Source: Verrucomicrobiaceae bacterium
GTDB taxonomy: Bacteria; Verrucomicrobiota; Verrucomicrobiia; Chthoniobacterales; JAATET01
DNA: 64,000 bases
Direction of reading: 5' to 3'
Assembly (NCBI GenBank): GCA_027488755.1
Contig: JAIYAZ010000059.1
Coordinates: 20,690-84,689 of the forward strand
Positions 53,154-62,355 of this stretch are shown piece after piece. Position 1 is the stretch's first letter. Each line of letters opens with the position of its first letter. Both the position numbers and the translations under genes were made by a program. Below the pieces are notes generated by a model that worked only from the letters and a program-made list of their open reading frames with translations, was not told the DNA's origin and did no database searches.

Positions 53154-54452
53154 CTATTTGCGGGTGACGTTCACGGTCACGCTTTTTGAGGTGCCGCCGG
53201 GGCCCGTGGCGAGGATGGTGATGGGGTTTTTGCCCTTCACGAGGGTGGCGATGAATTGCCAGCTACCCAGACCGGTGGCGGTGCGGAAGGCGCCCTTCGT
53301 GCCGACGCGATAGGTGACCTTGGTGACGGTGCCGGTGGTCGTGCCGCGGATGGTGAGTTTGGCGCTGCGGGTGACGAGGGTGGTTTTGCCGGCGACGGCG
53401 AGGGTGGGCGCGGGGGGCAGCGGGGTGAGGAGGTAGGGGCGGATGAGGCCCTGGGGATTTTCGCCGGTGCCGACGATCTGGCCGTCGTCGTTGATGCCGG
53501 TGGCGTCGGTGAGGGTCCAGCCCGAGGTGGCCGGAATGAGGGTATTCAGGTCGACCATGACGCCGTCGGCGTAAAGGAACGCGTGGGTGGCGATGTCGCC
53601 GGAGATGTCCGACGAGCCGACGATGGCGTCGTTCACGTTGATGGCCTTGGCGGAGCTGTTGGTGCCGCCGAGGGTGCCGAGGTCGGTGAGGTTGCCGCCG
53701 ACGAAGAGAAACGCCCGGGTGGCTCCGTCGCCGGCGACCTGCGAGCGGCCGACGACCTTGGACGAGGCGTTGATGGCGGCGGCGTAGCTGTTGGTGCCGC
53801 CGAGGGTCCGGAGGTCACGCATGATGGCGGGGGTCCCCGGGATTTCGGGCGTGTAGCGGAAGGCGCGGACGGCGGTGTCGCCGGCGATCTGGGAGTATCC
53901 GGCGATGCGGCCGCTGTTGTTCACGGCGGTGGCGTAGCTGTTGGTGCCGCCGAGACTGCCGAGGTCGACCATTTGCGCGGGGAGCACGGAGGTGTCGGCC
54001 GTGAAGGCGCGGGTGGCGGTGTTGTTCGCGGTTTGGGATTCCCCGACGACGAGGCCGGAGGAATTGATGCCGCGGGCGGAGCTGTTGGAGCCGCCGAGGG
54101 TGCCGAGGTCAAAGCGGATGCCGCTCGAGAAGAGCATGGCGCGGGTGGCGTTGCCGCTATTGGTGGAAAAGCCGACGATCTTGCCGGCGCTGTTCAATCC
54201 GGTGGCCTCACTGCTGGTGCCGCCGAGGGTGCCGAGGTCGGTTAGGTTGCCGCTGAGGAAACGAAAGGCGCGCACGGAGGCGTCGCCGGTGGTCTTGGAG
54301 CGCCCGACAACCTGGCCCTTGGAGTTGATCGCCGTCGCGTTGCTCTGCGTGCCGCCCAGCGAACCAAGATCGGTGACGGCATACTTCGGGGCCGCGGTCA
54401 GGGACGCGAGGCCCGCCGCAACGACCGCCACGGTCCAGATGGGGAATTTCAT
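53154..54452 (-). CDS. HAF-repeat secreted protein
   Basis: The 432-residue protein has a signal peptide and seven or so ~40-residue repeats around the motif DLGSLGGTxSxAxxIN, ending in VVGxSxxxGDxATRAF (HAF repeat, named for its H-A-F-like end). Repeats run from ~22 to ~330. The C-terminal ~85 residues (KTTLVTRSAKLTIRGTTTGT and on) form a beta domain that resembles the end of the beta-helix protein encoded next. HAF repeats are expected to form a beta-propeller-like surface structure of unknown function. It is the first gene of the four-gene operon; an inverted repeat sits just upstream. Confidence 0.85.
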   Translation of the reverse strand: MKFPIWTVAVVAAGLASLTAAPKYAVTDLGSLGGTQSNATAINSKGQVVGRSKTTGDASVRAFRFLSGNLTDLGTLGGTSSEATGLNSAGKIVGFSTNSGNATRAMLFSSGIRFDLGTLGGSNSSARGINSSGLVVGESQTANNTATRAFTADTSVLPAQMVDLGSLGGTNSYATAVNNSGRIAGYSQIAGDTAVRAFRYTPEIPGTPAIMRDLRTLGGTNSYAAAINASSKVVGRSQVAGDGATRAFLFVGGNLTDLGTLGGTNSSAKAINVNDAIVGSSDISGDIATHAFLYADGVMVDLNTLIPATSGWTLTDATGINDDGQIVGTGENPQGLIRPYLLTPLPPAPTLAVAGKTTLVTRSAKLTIRGTTTGTVTKVTYRVGTKGAFRTATGLGSWQFIATLVKGKNPITILATGPGGTSKSVTVNVTRK

Positions 54453-54462
54453 ACGTAGAGAG

Positions 54463-54504
54463 AAGTGTCAGTCACCAAGGCGGAAAGTCAATGCCCTGAC
54501 ACTT
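54463..54504. promoter_or_regulatory. Inverted repeat in the divergent region upstream of the HAF gene
   Basis: AAGTGTCAG (54463-54471) and CTGACACTT (54496-54504) form a perfect 9-bp inverted repeat with 24 bases between. The minus-strand TTGACT (54490-54485) is a likely -35 element for the HAF/polysaccharide operon. A regulator binding the half-sites would flank it. This is a candidate operator; no regulator gene is adjacent. Confidence 0.45.
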
Positions 54505-54559
54505 ATGACGCAGGGTTGCCATGACGGGGCCGTTGCCGATAAGTTAACTGGTTTTCGCC

Positions 54560-55750
54560 ATGAGCGCCGAACGCATCATCTACCTCGACAACAACGCGAC
54601 GACCCAGGTCGACCCCGCCGTTGTCGACGCGATGCTGCCGTGGCTGCGCGAGGGTTACGGCAATCCCTCCAGCGCCTACCGCCTAGGGCGCCAGGCCAAC
54701 GAGGCCATCGAGGAGGCCCGCGCCCGGGTCGCCACCCTGCTGGGATGCGCGCCGTCGGAGATTCTTTTCACGAGCTGCGGGTCCGAGTCCATCAACACCG
54801 CCATTCAGGCTGCCCTCGCGCTCGATCCCGACCGCACCCACGTCATCACCAGTGCCGTCGAGCACAGTGCCACGATGAAGCTTGGGGAGCACCTCGCCCG
54901 CAAGGGCCACGAGGTCACCTGGCTGCCCGTGGACCGCGCCGGCCGCCTCGATCTGGCGCGGCTGGAGAAGGCGATCGGCCCCGAGACCGGGCTCGTGAGC
55001 CTGCTCTGGGCCAACAACGAGACCGGCGTGTATTTCCCCGTGGAGGAAATCGCCGAGCTCTGCCGCGCCAAAAAAGTTCTCTTTCACTGCGACGCCGTGC
55101 AGGCCGTGGGCAAAATCCCGATCGATCTCCACCGCACGCGCATCGATTTTCTCTCCGTCTCCGGCCACAAGCTGCACTGCCCGAAGGGCGTCGGCGTGCT
55201 CTACGTGAGTAAGCGCGTGCGCTTCACCCCGTGGCTGCGCGGCAGCCAGGAAAACGCCCGCCGCGGCGGCACGCAGAACGTCGCCTCCATCGTCGCCCTC
55301 GGGAAGGCGGCGGAAATCGCCGCGCAGAGCCTCGCCGAGGAGCAGACCCGCGTCCGCGCGCTCCGCGACCGCTTCGAGGCGGGCATCCTTGCCCAGGTGC
55401 CCGGCGTCGAGGTGAACGGCGACCGCGAACACCGCCTGCCGAACACGACCAGCCTCGCCTTTGACGGCATCGAGGCCGAGGGCGCGCTCATCCTGCTCGA
55501 CGAGCGGGGCGTTTGCTGTTCGGCCGGCTCCGCGTGCACGAGCGGCTCCGTGCATCCCTCGCACGTGCTCAAGGCCATGGGATTTTCCACGCCGCGCGCA
55601 CGCGCGAGCCTGCGCTTCTCTTTTGGCCGGTTCAACACCGAGGCCGACGTCGACGCCGCGCTGGAAATCGTTCCCGCCGTCGTCGCAAAGCTCCGCGCCG
55701 CATCCCCGGGCGCGGGCCCCGTGATCACCGCGAATCTCGCGGTGGCGTAA
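54560..55750 (+). CDS. Cysteine desulfurase, NifS/IscS type
   Basis: The 396-residue PLP enzyme takes sulfur from cysteine as an enzyme persulfide for Fe-S clusters and thio-cofactors. Blocks are YLDNNATTQVDPAVVDAML, the HSATMK region, HCDAVQAVGKIPIDL and the PLP lysine in SVSGHKLHCPKG. The sulfur-accepting cysteine lies in RGVCCSAGSACTSGSVHPSH. The loop length fits group I (IscS/NifS) rather than SufS. It is divergent from the HAF gene. IscU and other isc genes are not adjacent. A rhodanese and a SufE lie ~5 kb downstream. Confidence 0.93.
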   Translation: MSAERIIYLDNNATTQVDPAVVDAMLPWLREGYGNPSSAYRLGRQANEAIEEARARVATLLGCAPSEILFTSCGSESINTAIQAALALDPDRTHVITSAVEHSATMKLGEHLARKGHEVTWLPVDRAGRLDLARLEKAIGPETGLVSLLWANNETGVYFPVEEIAELCRAKKVLFHCDAVQAVGKIPIDLHRTRIDFLSVSGHKLHCPKGVGVLYVSKRVRFTPWLRGSQENARRGGTQNVASIVALGKAAEIAAQSLAEEQTRVRALRDRFEAGILAQVPGVEVNGDREHRLPNTTSLAFDGIEAEGALILLDERGVCCSAGSACTSGSVHPSHVLKAMGFSTPRARASLRFSFGRFNTEADVDAALEIVPAVVAKLRAASPGAGPVITANLAVA

Positions 55751-55759
55751 GGCCGGGGA

Positions 55760-56293
55760 TCACCGCCGCTCCGGCGCGTGTTCCTGGCTCACGAGTTTTT
55801 CGACCGCGTAGCCCCGGGCCTTGGTGCGGGCGAGGATGCCGTCGAGCGTGGCCTTGGGCAGGCTGGGCGTGCGACTGAGAATGTAGAGGTAGTCGCGCTT
55901 TGGGTGGCCGACGACGGCGTAGGAATAGTCGTCCGCGAGCTCGATGAGCCAGTAGTCCACGCTTAGCACCCAGAAAAACACGGCCTTCATCGCGCCGGTG
56001 GGTTTGCCGTCCTTGAACTTGAGCGCGGAGTGGATGAGGCGGGGCTTCGGGTTGCCGCGAATTTTGTAGGGCGTGGCGACGGCGTAGTTTCCGTCCTTCC
56101 GCAGGGTGTAGATGTCCTCGGTTTGCACCCAGTTTTTGTCGATGGGCGTCGGGATCGAGAGCAGCGAATACCAGCGGCCGGCGAAACGTTCGCGGTCGAC
56201 GTGGGGCACGGGTTCGTTGGGCAGGGTGGCGGGCATGGCGAAAAGCGAAGTGGTCGCGACCATGGCGACAAGGAGGGTGAGCAGGGTTTTCAT
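55760..56293 (-). CDS. Exported lipocalin, Blc-like
   Basis: The 177-residue protein has a signal peptide ending in TSLFAMP and the lipocalin fold. The first conserved region is RFAGRWYSLLSIPTPIDKNW with the invariant GxW, and the last is YLYILSRTPSLPKATLDGIL, which matches bacterial Blc proteins. The middle has GNPKPRLIHSALKFKDGKPT. No cysteine lipobox is seen, so it may be periplasmic and soluble rather than lipid-anchored. Blc binds lysophospholipids in E. coli. The stop lies 9 bp from that of the convergent cysteine desulfurase. Confidence 0.9.
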   Translation of the reverse strand: MKTLLTLLVAMVATTSLFAMPATLPNEPVPHVDRERFAGRWYSLLSIPTPIDKNWVQTEDIYTLRKDGNYAVATPYKIRGNPKPRLIHSALKFKDGKPTGAMKAVFFWVLSVDYWLIELADDYSYAVVGHPKRDYLYILSRTPSLPKATLDGILARTKARGYAVEKLVSQEHAPERR

Positions 56294-56391
56294 GGTGGCG
56301 GGTAGGGAACGACTTTCGCACGGTTTTGGACGTCCCGCGCCAGAAATCCCGCCGTCTTGCCTCGGCGGCGGGCGGCGGTAAAGTTCCGGCC

Positions 56392-57627
56392 ATGCCAGAC
56401 GCCCCCGACCGCATCGTGATTGTTGGCGGCGGCGCGGCCGGTTTTTTCCTGGCGATCACCGCGGCGGAGGCGGCCCCGGGCCGCGAAGTCGTGCTGCTCG
56501 AAGCCGGGCGTTACCTGCTCACGAAGGTCCGCGTCTCCGGCGGCGGCCGTTGCAACGTCACGCATGCCTGCTTCGAGCCGCGCGAACTCGCGACGCGTTA
56601 TCCGCGCGGCGGGCGCGCGCTCATCGGGGCGTTCCACCGCTTCCAGCCGCGGGACACGATTGCCTGGTTCGAGGCGCGGGGCGTGCGGCTGAAGACCGAG
56701 GCCGACGGGCGGATGTTTCCCGTGACGGATACCTCGGTGACGATCGTGGATTGCCTGCTGCACGCGGCGGAGGCGGCGGGCGTGCAGGTGCGCACGGGCG
56801 TCGGGGTGAAGGCTGCCACGCCGCAGCCGGGCGGAGGATTTCGCCTCGCGCTGAGCGACGGCTCGGAGCTCGCCGCGGCGCGGCTGGGCGTTGCCACGGG
56901 CGGCGGACGCACCGCCGCGGCCACACGCTGGATCGAGGCGCTCGGCCACACGACCGAGCCGCCGGTGCCGTCGCTGTTCACGTTTCACGTCGACGTGCCG
57001 TGGCTGCGCGAACTGCCCGGGGTGGCGGTCGATCCTGCCGAGGTCTGGGTGGCGGGCACGAAGCTGCGCGAGCGCGGGCCGGTGCTCGTGACGCATTGGG
57101 GCGTGAGTGGGCCGGCCATTCTGCGGCTGAGCGCGTGGGGCGCGCGGGCGCTGGCGGCGGAGAATTACACCTTCGAGTTGCGCGTGAACTGGCTGCCCGG
57201 GCGAACCCCCGACGCCGTCGCCGCCGAGCTGCTCGCGCGGCGGGACTCCCAGCCCGGAAAAACCGTGGCCAACGCTCCGCTCGCCGGCCTGCCCGGGCGG
57301 TTTTGGGAGGCGCTTGTGCGCGAGACGGGCATCGGCTCCGACGTCCGCTGGACCACGCTGCGCCGTGAGCATGCCCTCGCGCTGGCCGAGCGGCTGACGC
57401 GCACGGTGCTGCCGGTCGCGGGCAAGAGCCTCAACAAGGAGGAATTCGTCACCTGCGGAGGCGTGCGCCTCGGCGAGGTCGATTTTAAAACCATGGAAAG
57501 CCGCGTGCAGCCGGGTCTGTTTTTTGCCGGCGAGGTGCTCGACATCGACGGCGTGACCGGCGGTTTTAATTTCCAGGCCGCGTGGACGACCGCGTGGATT
57601 GCCGGGCAAGCCGTCGCCGCTGCATGA
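56392..57627 (+). CDS. FAD-dependent oxidoreductase, HI0933/YhiN (BaiN) family
   Basis: The 411-residue flavoprotein has the dinucleotide fold DRIVIVGGGAAGFFLAITAA, followed by VRVSGGGRCNVTHA, the hallmark of the HI0933 family. The C-terminal block reads NKEEFVTCGGVRLGEVDFKT and FFAGEVLDIDGVTGGFNFQA. BaiN-type members reduce bile-acid enoyl groups in gut bacteria, while most have no known substrate. It starts ~100 bp after the divergent lipocalin gene and is coupled to the YkgJ gene by an ATGA overlap. Confidence 0.9.
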   Translation: MPDAPDRIVIVGGGAAGFFLAITAAEAAPGREVVLLEAGRYLLTKVRVSGGGRCNVTHACFEPRELATRYPRGGRALIGAFHRFQPRDTIAWFEARGVRLKTEADGRMFPVTDTSVTIVDCLLHAAEAAGVQVRTGVGVKAATPQPGGGFRLALSDGSELAAARLGVATGGGRTAAATRWIEALGHTTEPPVPSLFTFHVDVPWLRELPGVAVDPAEVWVAGTKLRERGPVLVTHWGVSGPAILRLSAWGARALAAENYTFELRVNWLPGRTPDAVAAELLARRDSQPGKTVANAPLAGLPGRFWEALVRETGIGSDVRWTTLRREHALALAERLTRTVLPVAGKSLNKEEFVTCGGVRLGEVDFKTMESRVQPGLFFAGEVLDIDGVTGGFNFQAAWTTAWIAGQAVAAA

Positions 57628-58070
57628 AGAAACGCCGCCCCAGCCCCGATGCCGAAGCCCTCGCCGAGGTGCGGGCCGTTTACGCCGAGCTCGCCGCGCG
57701 GCCGGTCGAGCGCGCCTGCACGCTGCGCACCGAGTGCTGCCACTTCCGGCTCACCGGGCGCACGCCCTACCTCACGCGGGGCGAGGCCATGGTCGCCGCC
57801 CGGGCCCTGCGCGCCGCGGGCCGCAAACAGCTGCCCGAACGCGCCGACGGCGCCTGCCCGCTCCTCCACCCGCAAACCGGCCGCTGCCTCATCTACGCCG
57901 ACCGGCCGTTCGGCTGTCGCACGCATTTCTGCGCGGCGGCCGGCGGACCCTACGCGCGGCGGGAGGTCGTGGACTTGATCCACCGCCTGGAGCGGGTCGA
58001 CGCCGCGCTCGGCGGGGATGGCGGCCGCGCCCTGCCCGGGGCCGTCGCCGCGGCGCTGGCGGAGTCCTGA
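57624..58070 (+). CDS. YkgJ family cysteine-cluster protein
   Basis: The 148-residue cytoplasmic protein has the zinc- or Fe-S-binding cysteine set of the YkgJ/UPF0153 family: CTLRTECCH (C32, C38, C39), GACPLLHPQTGRCLIY and FGCRTHFC. These cysteines probably bind a metal cluster. Its ATG lies in the stop codon of the HI0933 flavoprotein gene. The pairing suggests a shared but unknown redox function. Confidence 0.88.
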   Translation: MKKRRPSPDAEALAEVRAVYAELAARPVERACTLRTECCHFRLTGRTPYLTRGEAMVAARALRAAGRKQLPERADGACPLLHPQTGRCLIYADRPFGCRTHFCAAAGGPYARREVVDLIHRLERVDAALGGDGGRALPGAVAAALAES

Positions 58071-58131
58071 CCAGCGGGCGCGCCATCATCGCGGTTGAAT
58101 GTGCGTCGGCTTGGGAATAGGGTGGTGCCTC

Positions 58132-58614
58132 ATGATTCGCCGTTTCCTCCCAAGCCTTCTTTCAGCTGCGTTCGCGCTCGGCCTGATGGCGTGCAGGGAA
58201 GACAACTCCGATGACGTAACGCCTACGCCCACGCCGAGACCGTCGCCCGGGGTTTCGCCCACGCCGACGCCTTCGAGCGGCGGGGGGAGTTCGGGTGAGG
58301 GCAGCGCCACGCCGACGCCGACGCCCGACACGGGTGGGACCATCAGCTCCGGCGAGGTCATGGCGGATTTTCAGGAAAGCGTGGTGGTGACGACCTTTGC
58401 GCGCTATGGCGTCACCGATTCGGTCATCTACCTGGACCGGGCGAACGGGGAACGCTGGGTGTTTTTTGTGGATGGCATCCCCGACGTGCAGGTGGGGGAC
58501 ACGATTCTGTTCAACGCTGACAGCCTCGCGTTTGGGGACGCGGCGGGCACGCTGGTGATCCCGCAGGAATCCGGGGCTTTCTACACGTTTCGTTCCGCGA
58601 GCCGCGTGCTTTGA
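58132..58614 (+). CDS. Lipoprotein with Thr-Pro linker, unknown function
   Basis: The 160-residue lipoprotein has a lipobox LGLMAC (C21) and a Pro/Thr/Ser tether to ~residue 60, similar in make-up to the deacetylase's tether. The C-terminal ~100 residues (VMADFQESVVVTTFARYGVT to FYTFRSASRVL) form a small beta-rich domain that I do not recognise. TTGAAT ~40 bp before the start may be a -35. It is an envelope protein, and the gene is probably independent. Confidence 0.6.
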   Translation: MIRRFLPSLLSAAFALGLMACREDNSDDVTPTPTPRPSPGVSPTPTPSSGGGSSGEGSATPTPTPDTGGTISSGEVMADFQESVVVTTFARYGVTDSVIYLDRANGERWVFFVDGIPDVQVGDTILFNADSLAFGDAAGTLVIPQESGAFYTFRSASRVL

Positions 58615-58673
58615 GCGGATTCGGAAAAGTTCGGGCTGTGTGCCGGCCGCGAATTGCCCCATAGTCTGCGGAT

Positions 58674-59936
<1,263 letters not shown>

Positions 59937-60008
59937 CGTGTCATCTGCCCGAAAAACCCTTGAGCGCCGTCCCTTCCCGGCCAAGCTGTTCGTAACTCCC
60001 ATCTGCCT

Positions 60009-60863
60009 ATGAGCGCCTACGCCCATCCCGAAGCCCTGGTCTCCACCGACTGGCTCGCCGAGCATCTGAACGACCCCGACCTCCGCATCGTGGAGAGCAA
60101 CGAAGACGTTCTCCTCTACAGCACGGGGCACATTCCCGGCGCCGTGCACATCGACTGGCGCGAGGACCTGCAGGACCAAACCGTGCGCGACTACATTTCG
60201 CCCGAGGCCTTCGCCGCGCTCATGGCGAAGAACGGCATTACGCCCGAGACCACCGTTGTGTTTTACGGCGACAAGTCGAACTGGTGGGCCTGCTACGCGC
60301 TGTGGGCCTTCCGCCTCTTCGGTCACGACCGGGTGAAAATCCTCAACGGTGGCCGCGACAAATGGGTGACCGAGCAGCGGCCGCTCACGCGGGAAGTTCC
60401 CGTTTTCCCGCCGGCCGCGTATCCGGTGCCCGCCCGGCGGCGCGACGAGGAAATCCGCGCGTTCTTTGACGAGACCCTCGCCCACAGCCAGGCGCACAAA
60501 CCGCTCATCGACGTGCGTTCGCCCGGCGAGTTTGTCGGCGAGGTCACGCACATGCCCGAGTATCCGCAGGAGGGCGTGCTGCGCGGCGGCCACGTGCCCG
60601 GCGCGAAAAGCGTGCCGTGGAAAAAGGCGGTGAACGACGACGCGACCTTCAAGGGCGCGGACGAGCTGCGCGCGATCTACGAGGCCGAGGCCGGCCTCAA
60701 GCCCGGCGACGACGTGGTGGCCTACTGCCGCATCGGTGAGCGTTCGAGCCACACGTGGTTCGTGCTCACCTACCTGCTCGGTTACGAAAAGGTGCGCAAC
60801 TACGACGGCTCGTGGACCGAGTGGGGCAACCGCGTTCGCGCCCCCATCGAGCGCGGAGCCTGA
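60009..60863 (+). CDS. Rhodanese-type sulfurtransferase (thiosulfate or mercaptopyruvate)
   Basis: The 284-residue protein has two rhodanese domains: an inactive one at ~10-140 ([20 protein letters not shown]) and a catalytic one at ~150-284. The active loop is [15 protein letters not shown] with C240. CRIGERS resembles the thiosulfate-type loop (CR/K-G-x-R). It moves sulfane sulfur to a thiol acceptor. The SufE gene starts 13 bp after its stop, so they are probably co-transcribed and could share sulfur traffic. Confidence 0.92.
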   Translation: MSAYAHPEALVSTDWLAEHLNDPDLRIVESNEDVLLYSTGHIPGAVHIDWREDLQDQTVRDYISPEAFAALMAKNGITPETTVVFYGDKSNWWACYALWAFRLFGHDRVKILNGGRDKWVTEQRPLTREVPVFPPAAYPVPARRRDEEIRAFFDETLAHSQAHKPLIDVRSPGEFVGEVTHMPEYPQEGVLRGGHVPGAKSVPWKKAVNDDATFKGADELRAIYEAEAGLKPGDDVVAYCRIGERSSHTWFVLTYLLGYEKVRNYDGSWTEWGNRVRAPIERGA

Positions 60864-60876
60864 TTCGGTGCCCGGC

Positions 60877-61332
60877 ATGTATCCCGCGAAGCTCCAGCAG
60901 ATCGTCGATCTTTTCTCGGCCCTGCCCGACCCCGAGAAGCGCGAGACGCTCATCACCTACGCCGACTCCGCGAAAAAGCAGGGGCCGCGCGAGGGCGAGA
61001 CGTTTGAACTCGAGGACGTGCGCAAGGACGAGGAATGCACCGACACCGTCGGCGTGTTCCTCAAGGTGAACCCCGACCGCACCACGCACTTCCGCGTGAC
61101 GCTCGGGCCGCAGGTGCAGACGCTCACGAAGGCGATGACCTCCATCCTCTGCAAGGGCTTCGAAGGCTGCACCATCGAGGAGGTGCTCGACGTGCCGGCC
61201 GACTTTGTGCCGAAGATCGTGGGCGCGGACCTCGTGCGCCAGCGCAGCCAGACGGTGTATTACATTCTCACCCGCATGAAGGGCGTGGCCACCGTGTGGC
61301 GCAACCGCGACCGGGCGGCGCAGTCGGCCTAG
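60877..61332 (+). CDS. SufE family cysteine desulfuration protein
   Basis: SufE takes sulfur from cysteine desulfurase and carries it as a persulfide. The 151 residues have MYPAKLQQIVDLFSALPDP, the helical KRETLITYADSAK, the acceptor cysteine C54 (DEECTDTVGVF), and a C-terminal YYILTRMKGVATVWRN. The usual partner is SufS, whereas the desulfurase gene 6 kb upstream looks IscS-like. The stop overlaps the NYN gene by 4 bp (CTAG). It sits next to a rhodanese gene, which could be another sulfur source. Confidence 0.85.
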   Translation: MYPAKLQQIVDLFSALPDPEKRETLITYADSAKKQGPREGETFELEDVRKDEECTDTVGVFLKVNPDRTTHFRVTLGPQVQTLTKAMTSILCKGFEGCTIEEVLDVPADFVPKIVGADLVRQRSQTVYYILTRMKGVATVWRNRDRAAQSA

Positions 61333-61775
61333 CGTTTCCGCAGCTTCGCGATGCGGTCGGCGAGATCCGCGTCGGCCGCGCGGAGGTCCATGGCCAGGGA
61401 CTCGGAGGACATCCAGCCGCCGCCAAAGGATTCGACGGTGGTGCGTTCCATGTGGTCGTCGGTGGCGACGACCATTTCGTATTTCGCCGCGTAGGTGGCC
61501 ACGAGGCGCTCGATCACCGAGTCGGCGGTCTGCCCGGCCTTGGAGTAAAAAACCTGGATGCCGGCGGGCTCGCTGGCCTCGTTGGCGCGGGCGCCCTTGC
61601 CGTCGAAGACAATGATGACGTGGGTGCCGGTGGCGTCCTGATAGCCGGTGAGGGCGCGGACGAGCTGCTCGCGGGCGGCGGGGCCGTTGCGGGCGTGCAG
61701 GGCATGCAGCTCGGGCCACTGGAAGACCATGCTGTGGCCGTCGACGATGAGCACGCGTGGTCGCGACGGCCCCAT
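61329..61775 (-). CDS. YacP-like NYN domain ribonuclease
   Basis: The 148-residue protein matches the YacP/Rae1 NYN (PIN-like) fold: VLIVDGHSMVFQWPELHALH, VIIVFDGKGARANEASE, QVFYSKAGQTADSVIERLVA and MVVATDDHMERTTVES. Acidic residues of these blocks form the metal centre. Rae1 in B. subtilis cuts mRNA on ribosomes. Here it is the last gene of the SAM-riboswitch operon, separated from the NIL gene by 16 bp. Confidence 0.85.
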   Translation of the reverse strand: MGPSRPRVLIVDGHSMVFQWPELHALHARNGPAAREQLVRALTGYQDATGTHVIIVFDGKGARANEASEPAGIQVFYSKAGQTADSVIERLVATYAAKYEMVVATDDHMERTTVESFGGGWMSSESLAMDLRAADADLADRIAKLRKR

Positions 61776-61791
61776 GGCGGCGGGTGAGCGG

Positions 61792-62034
61792 TCAGCTCGC
61801 GATGGTTTGTATCTCGACGGGCTCGACCTTCACGCCGAGTTCCTCGAGCCAGGCGATGGCGCGCTTGATCTCTTCGCGCTCACCGTCGAGCTCCAGCGAG
61901 ACGAGGCCGATTTCGTCGGTCACGCTCACTTGGCGGACGTTGGTCACGATCGCGAAGTTTTTGCCGAGTTCGTAGATGACCGGGCGCGTGATGAGACGCG
62001 CCGGATACATGAGCCAGAGCCGGGTGGATTGCAT
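61792..62034 (-). CDS. NIL domain protein
   Basis: This 80-residue protein consists of a NIL domain (named for its N-I-L residues in MetN) such as WLMYPARLITRPVIYELGKN. It continues VTNVRQVSVTDEIGLVSLEL and ends AIAWLEELGVKVEPVE. NIL domains occur in methionine transporters and in small ferredoxins linked to sulfide assimilation. Here it follows a CysO-like carrier and a ThrC-like enzyme under a SAM riboswitch. It probably binds a sulfur amino acid or a partner protein of that pathway. The gap to the carrier gene is 14 bp. Confidence 0.9.
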   Translation of the reverse strand: MQSTRLWLMYPARLITRPVIYELGKNFAIVTNVRQVSVTDEIGLVSLELDGEREEIKRAIAWLEELGVKVEPVEIQTIAS

Positions 62035-62053
62035 GTGGGATTTTCGATTTAGC
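62033..62053. repeat. Short heptanucleotide repeat between carrier and NIL genes
   Basis: About three 7-mers (ATGTGGG, ATTTTCG, ATTTAGC) fill the gap between the CysO-like stop and the NIL start. The middle unit is identical to the units of the elements in the U32 and OvoA-type genes. The first and last overlap the ends of the flanking genes. It is weaker than the four-unit copies. Confidence 0.5.
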
Positions 62054-62321
62054 CGCCCGCGATGGCGGGGACGATGCTGATTTCGTCGGTTTCCTTGACG
62101 GCGGTGGCCTTGTCTTCGAGGAAGCGGATGTCTTCGTCGTTGAGGAAGATGTTCACGAAGCGGCGGACGTTGCCTTCGGCGTCGAGGAGGCGTTCGCCGA
62201 GGCCGGGGTAGGTGGCGTCGAGGTTCGCGAGGACGTCGGCGATGGTCGCGCCGGTGGCGATGACGACTTCCTCGTCGCCGGTGAGTTTACGGAGCGGGGT
62301 GGGGATGCGGACTTTGGGCAT
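62049..62321 (-). CDS. Sulfur-carrier protein, CysO/MoaD/ThiS family
   Basis: The 90-residue beta-grasp protein ends in Gly-Gly (VPAIAGG), the site of thiocarboxylate formation. The start MPKVRIPTPLRKLTGDEE and the block RRFVNIFLNDEDIRF closely resemble mycobacterial CysO as I recall it. CysO-COSH donates sulfide to CysM for cysteine synthesis. No activating enzyme (MoeB/ThiF-like) and no Mec-type metallopeptidase are in the window. It lies between a ThrC-like PLP enzyme and a NIL protein, suggesting a sulfide donor for that enzyme. Confidence 0.92.
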   Translation of the reverse strand: MPKVRIPTPLRKLTGDEEVVIATGATIADVLANLDATYPGLGERLLDAEGNVRRFVNIFLNDEDIRFLEDKATAVKETDEISIVPAIAGG

Positions 62322-62327
62322 GATGGA

Positions 62328-62355
62328 AGATGGGAGTTAGGAGATGGGAGAGGGG
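62328..62355. repeat. Heptanucleotide repeat at the 3' end of the ThrC-like gene
   Basis: Four 7-mers (AGATGGG, AGTTAGG, AGATGGG, AGAGGGG) run across the stop codon of the ThrC-like gene and code for its last residues (PSPIS). The units are related to but GC-richer than the ATTTTSG type. Confidence 0.6.

Noticed and set aside
50285..53167. 960-codon open frame on the plus strand opposite the beta-helix gene
   Set aside because: Nearly all Gly, Ala, Val, Glu and Asp; mirrors the codons of the real minus-strand gene, which has a signal peptide and domains.
53154..54452. Repeats in this stretch as a CRISPR or DNA tandem array
   Set aside because: The ~120-bp periodicity comes from HAF protein repeats. 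Units differ at the DNA level and there are no spacers.
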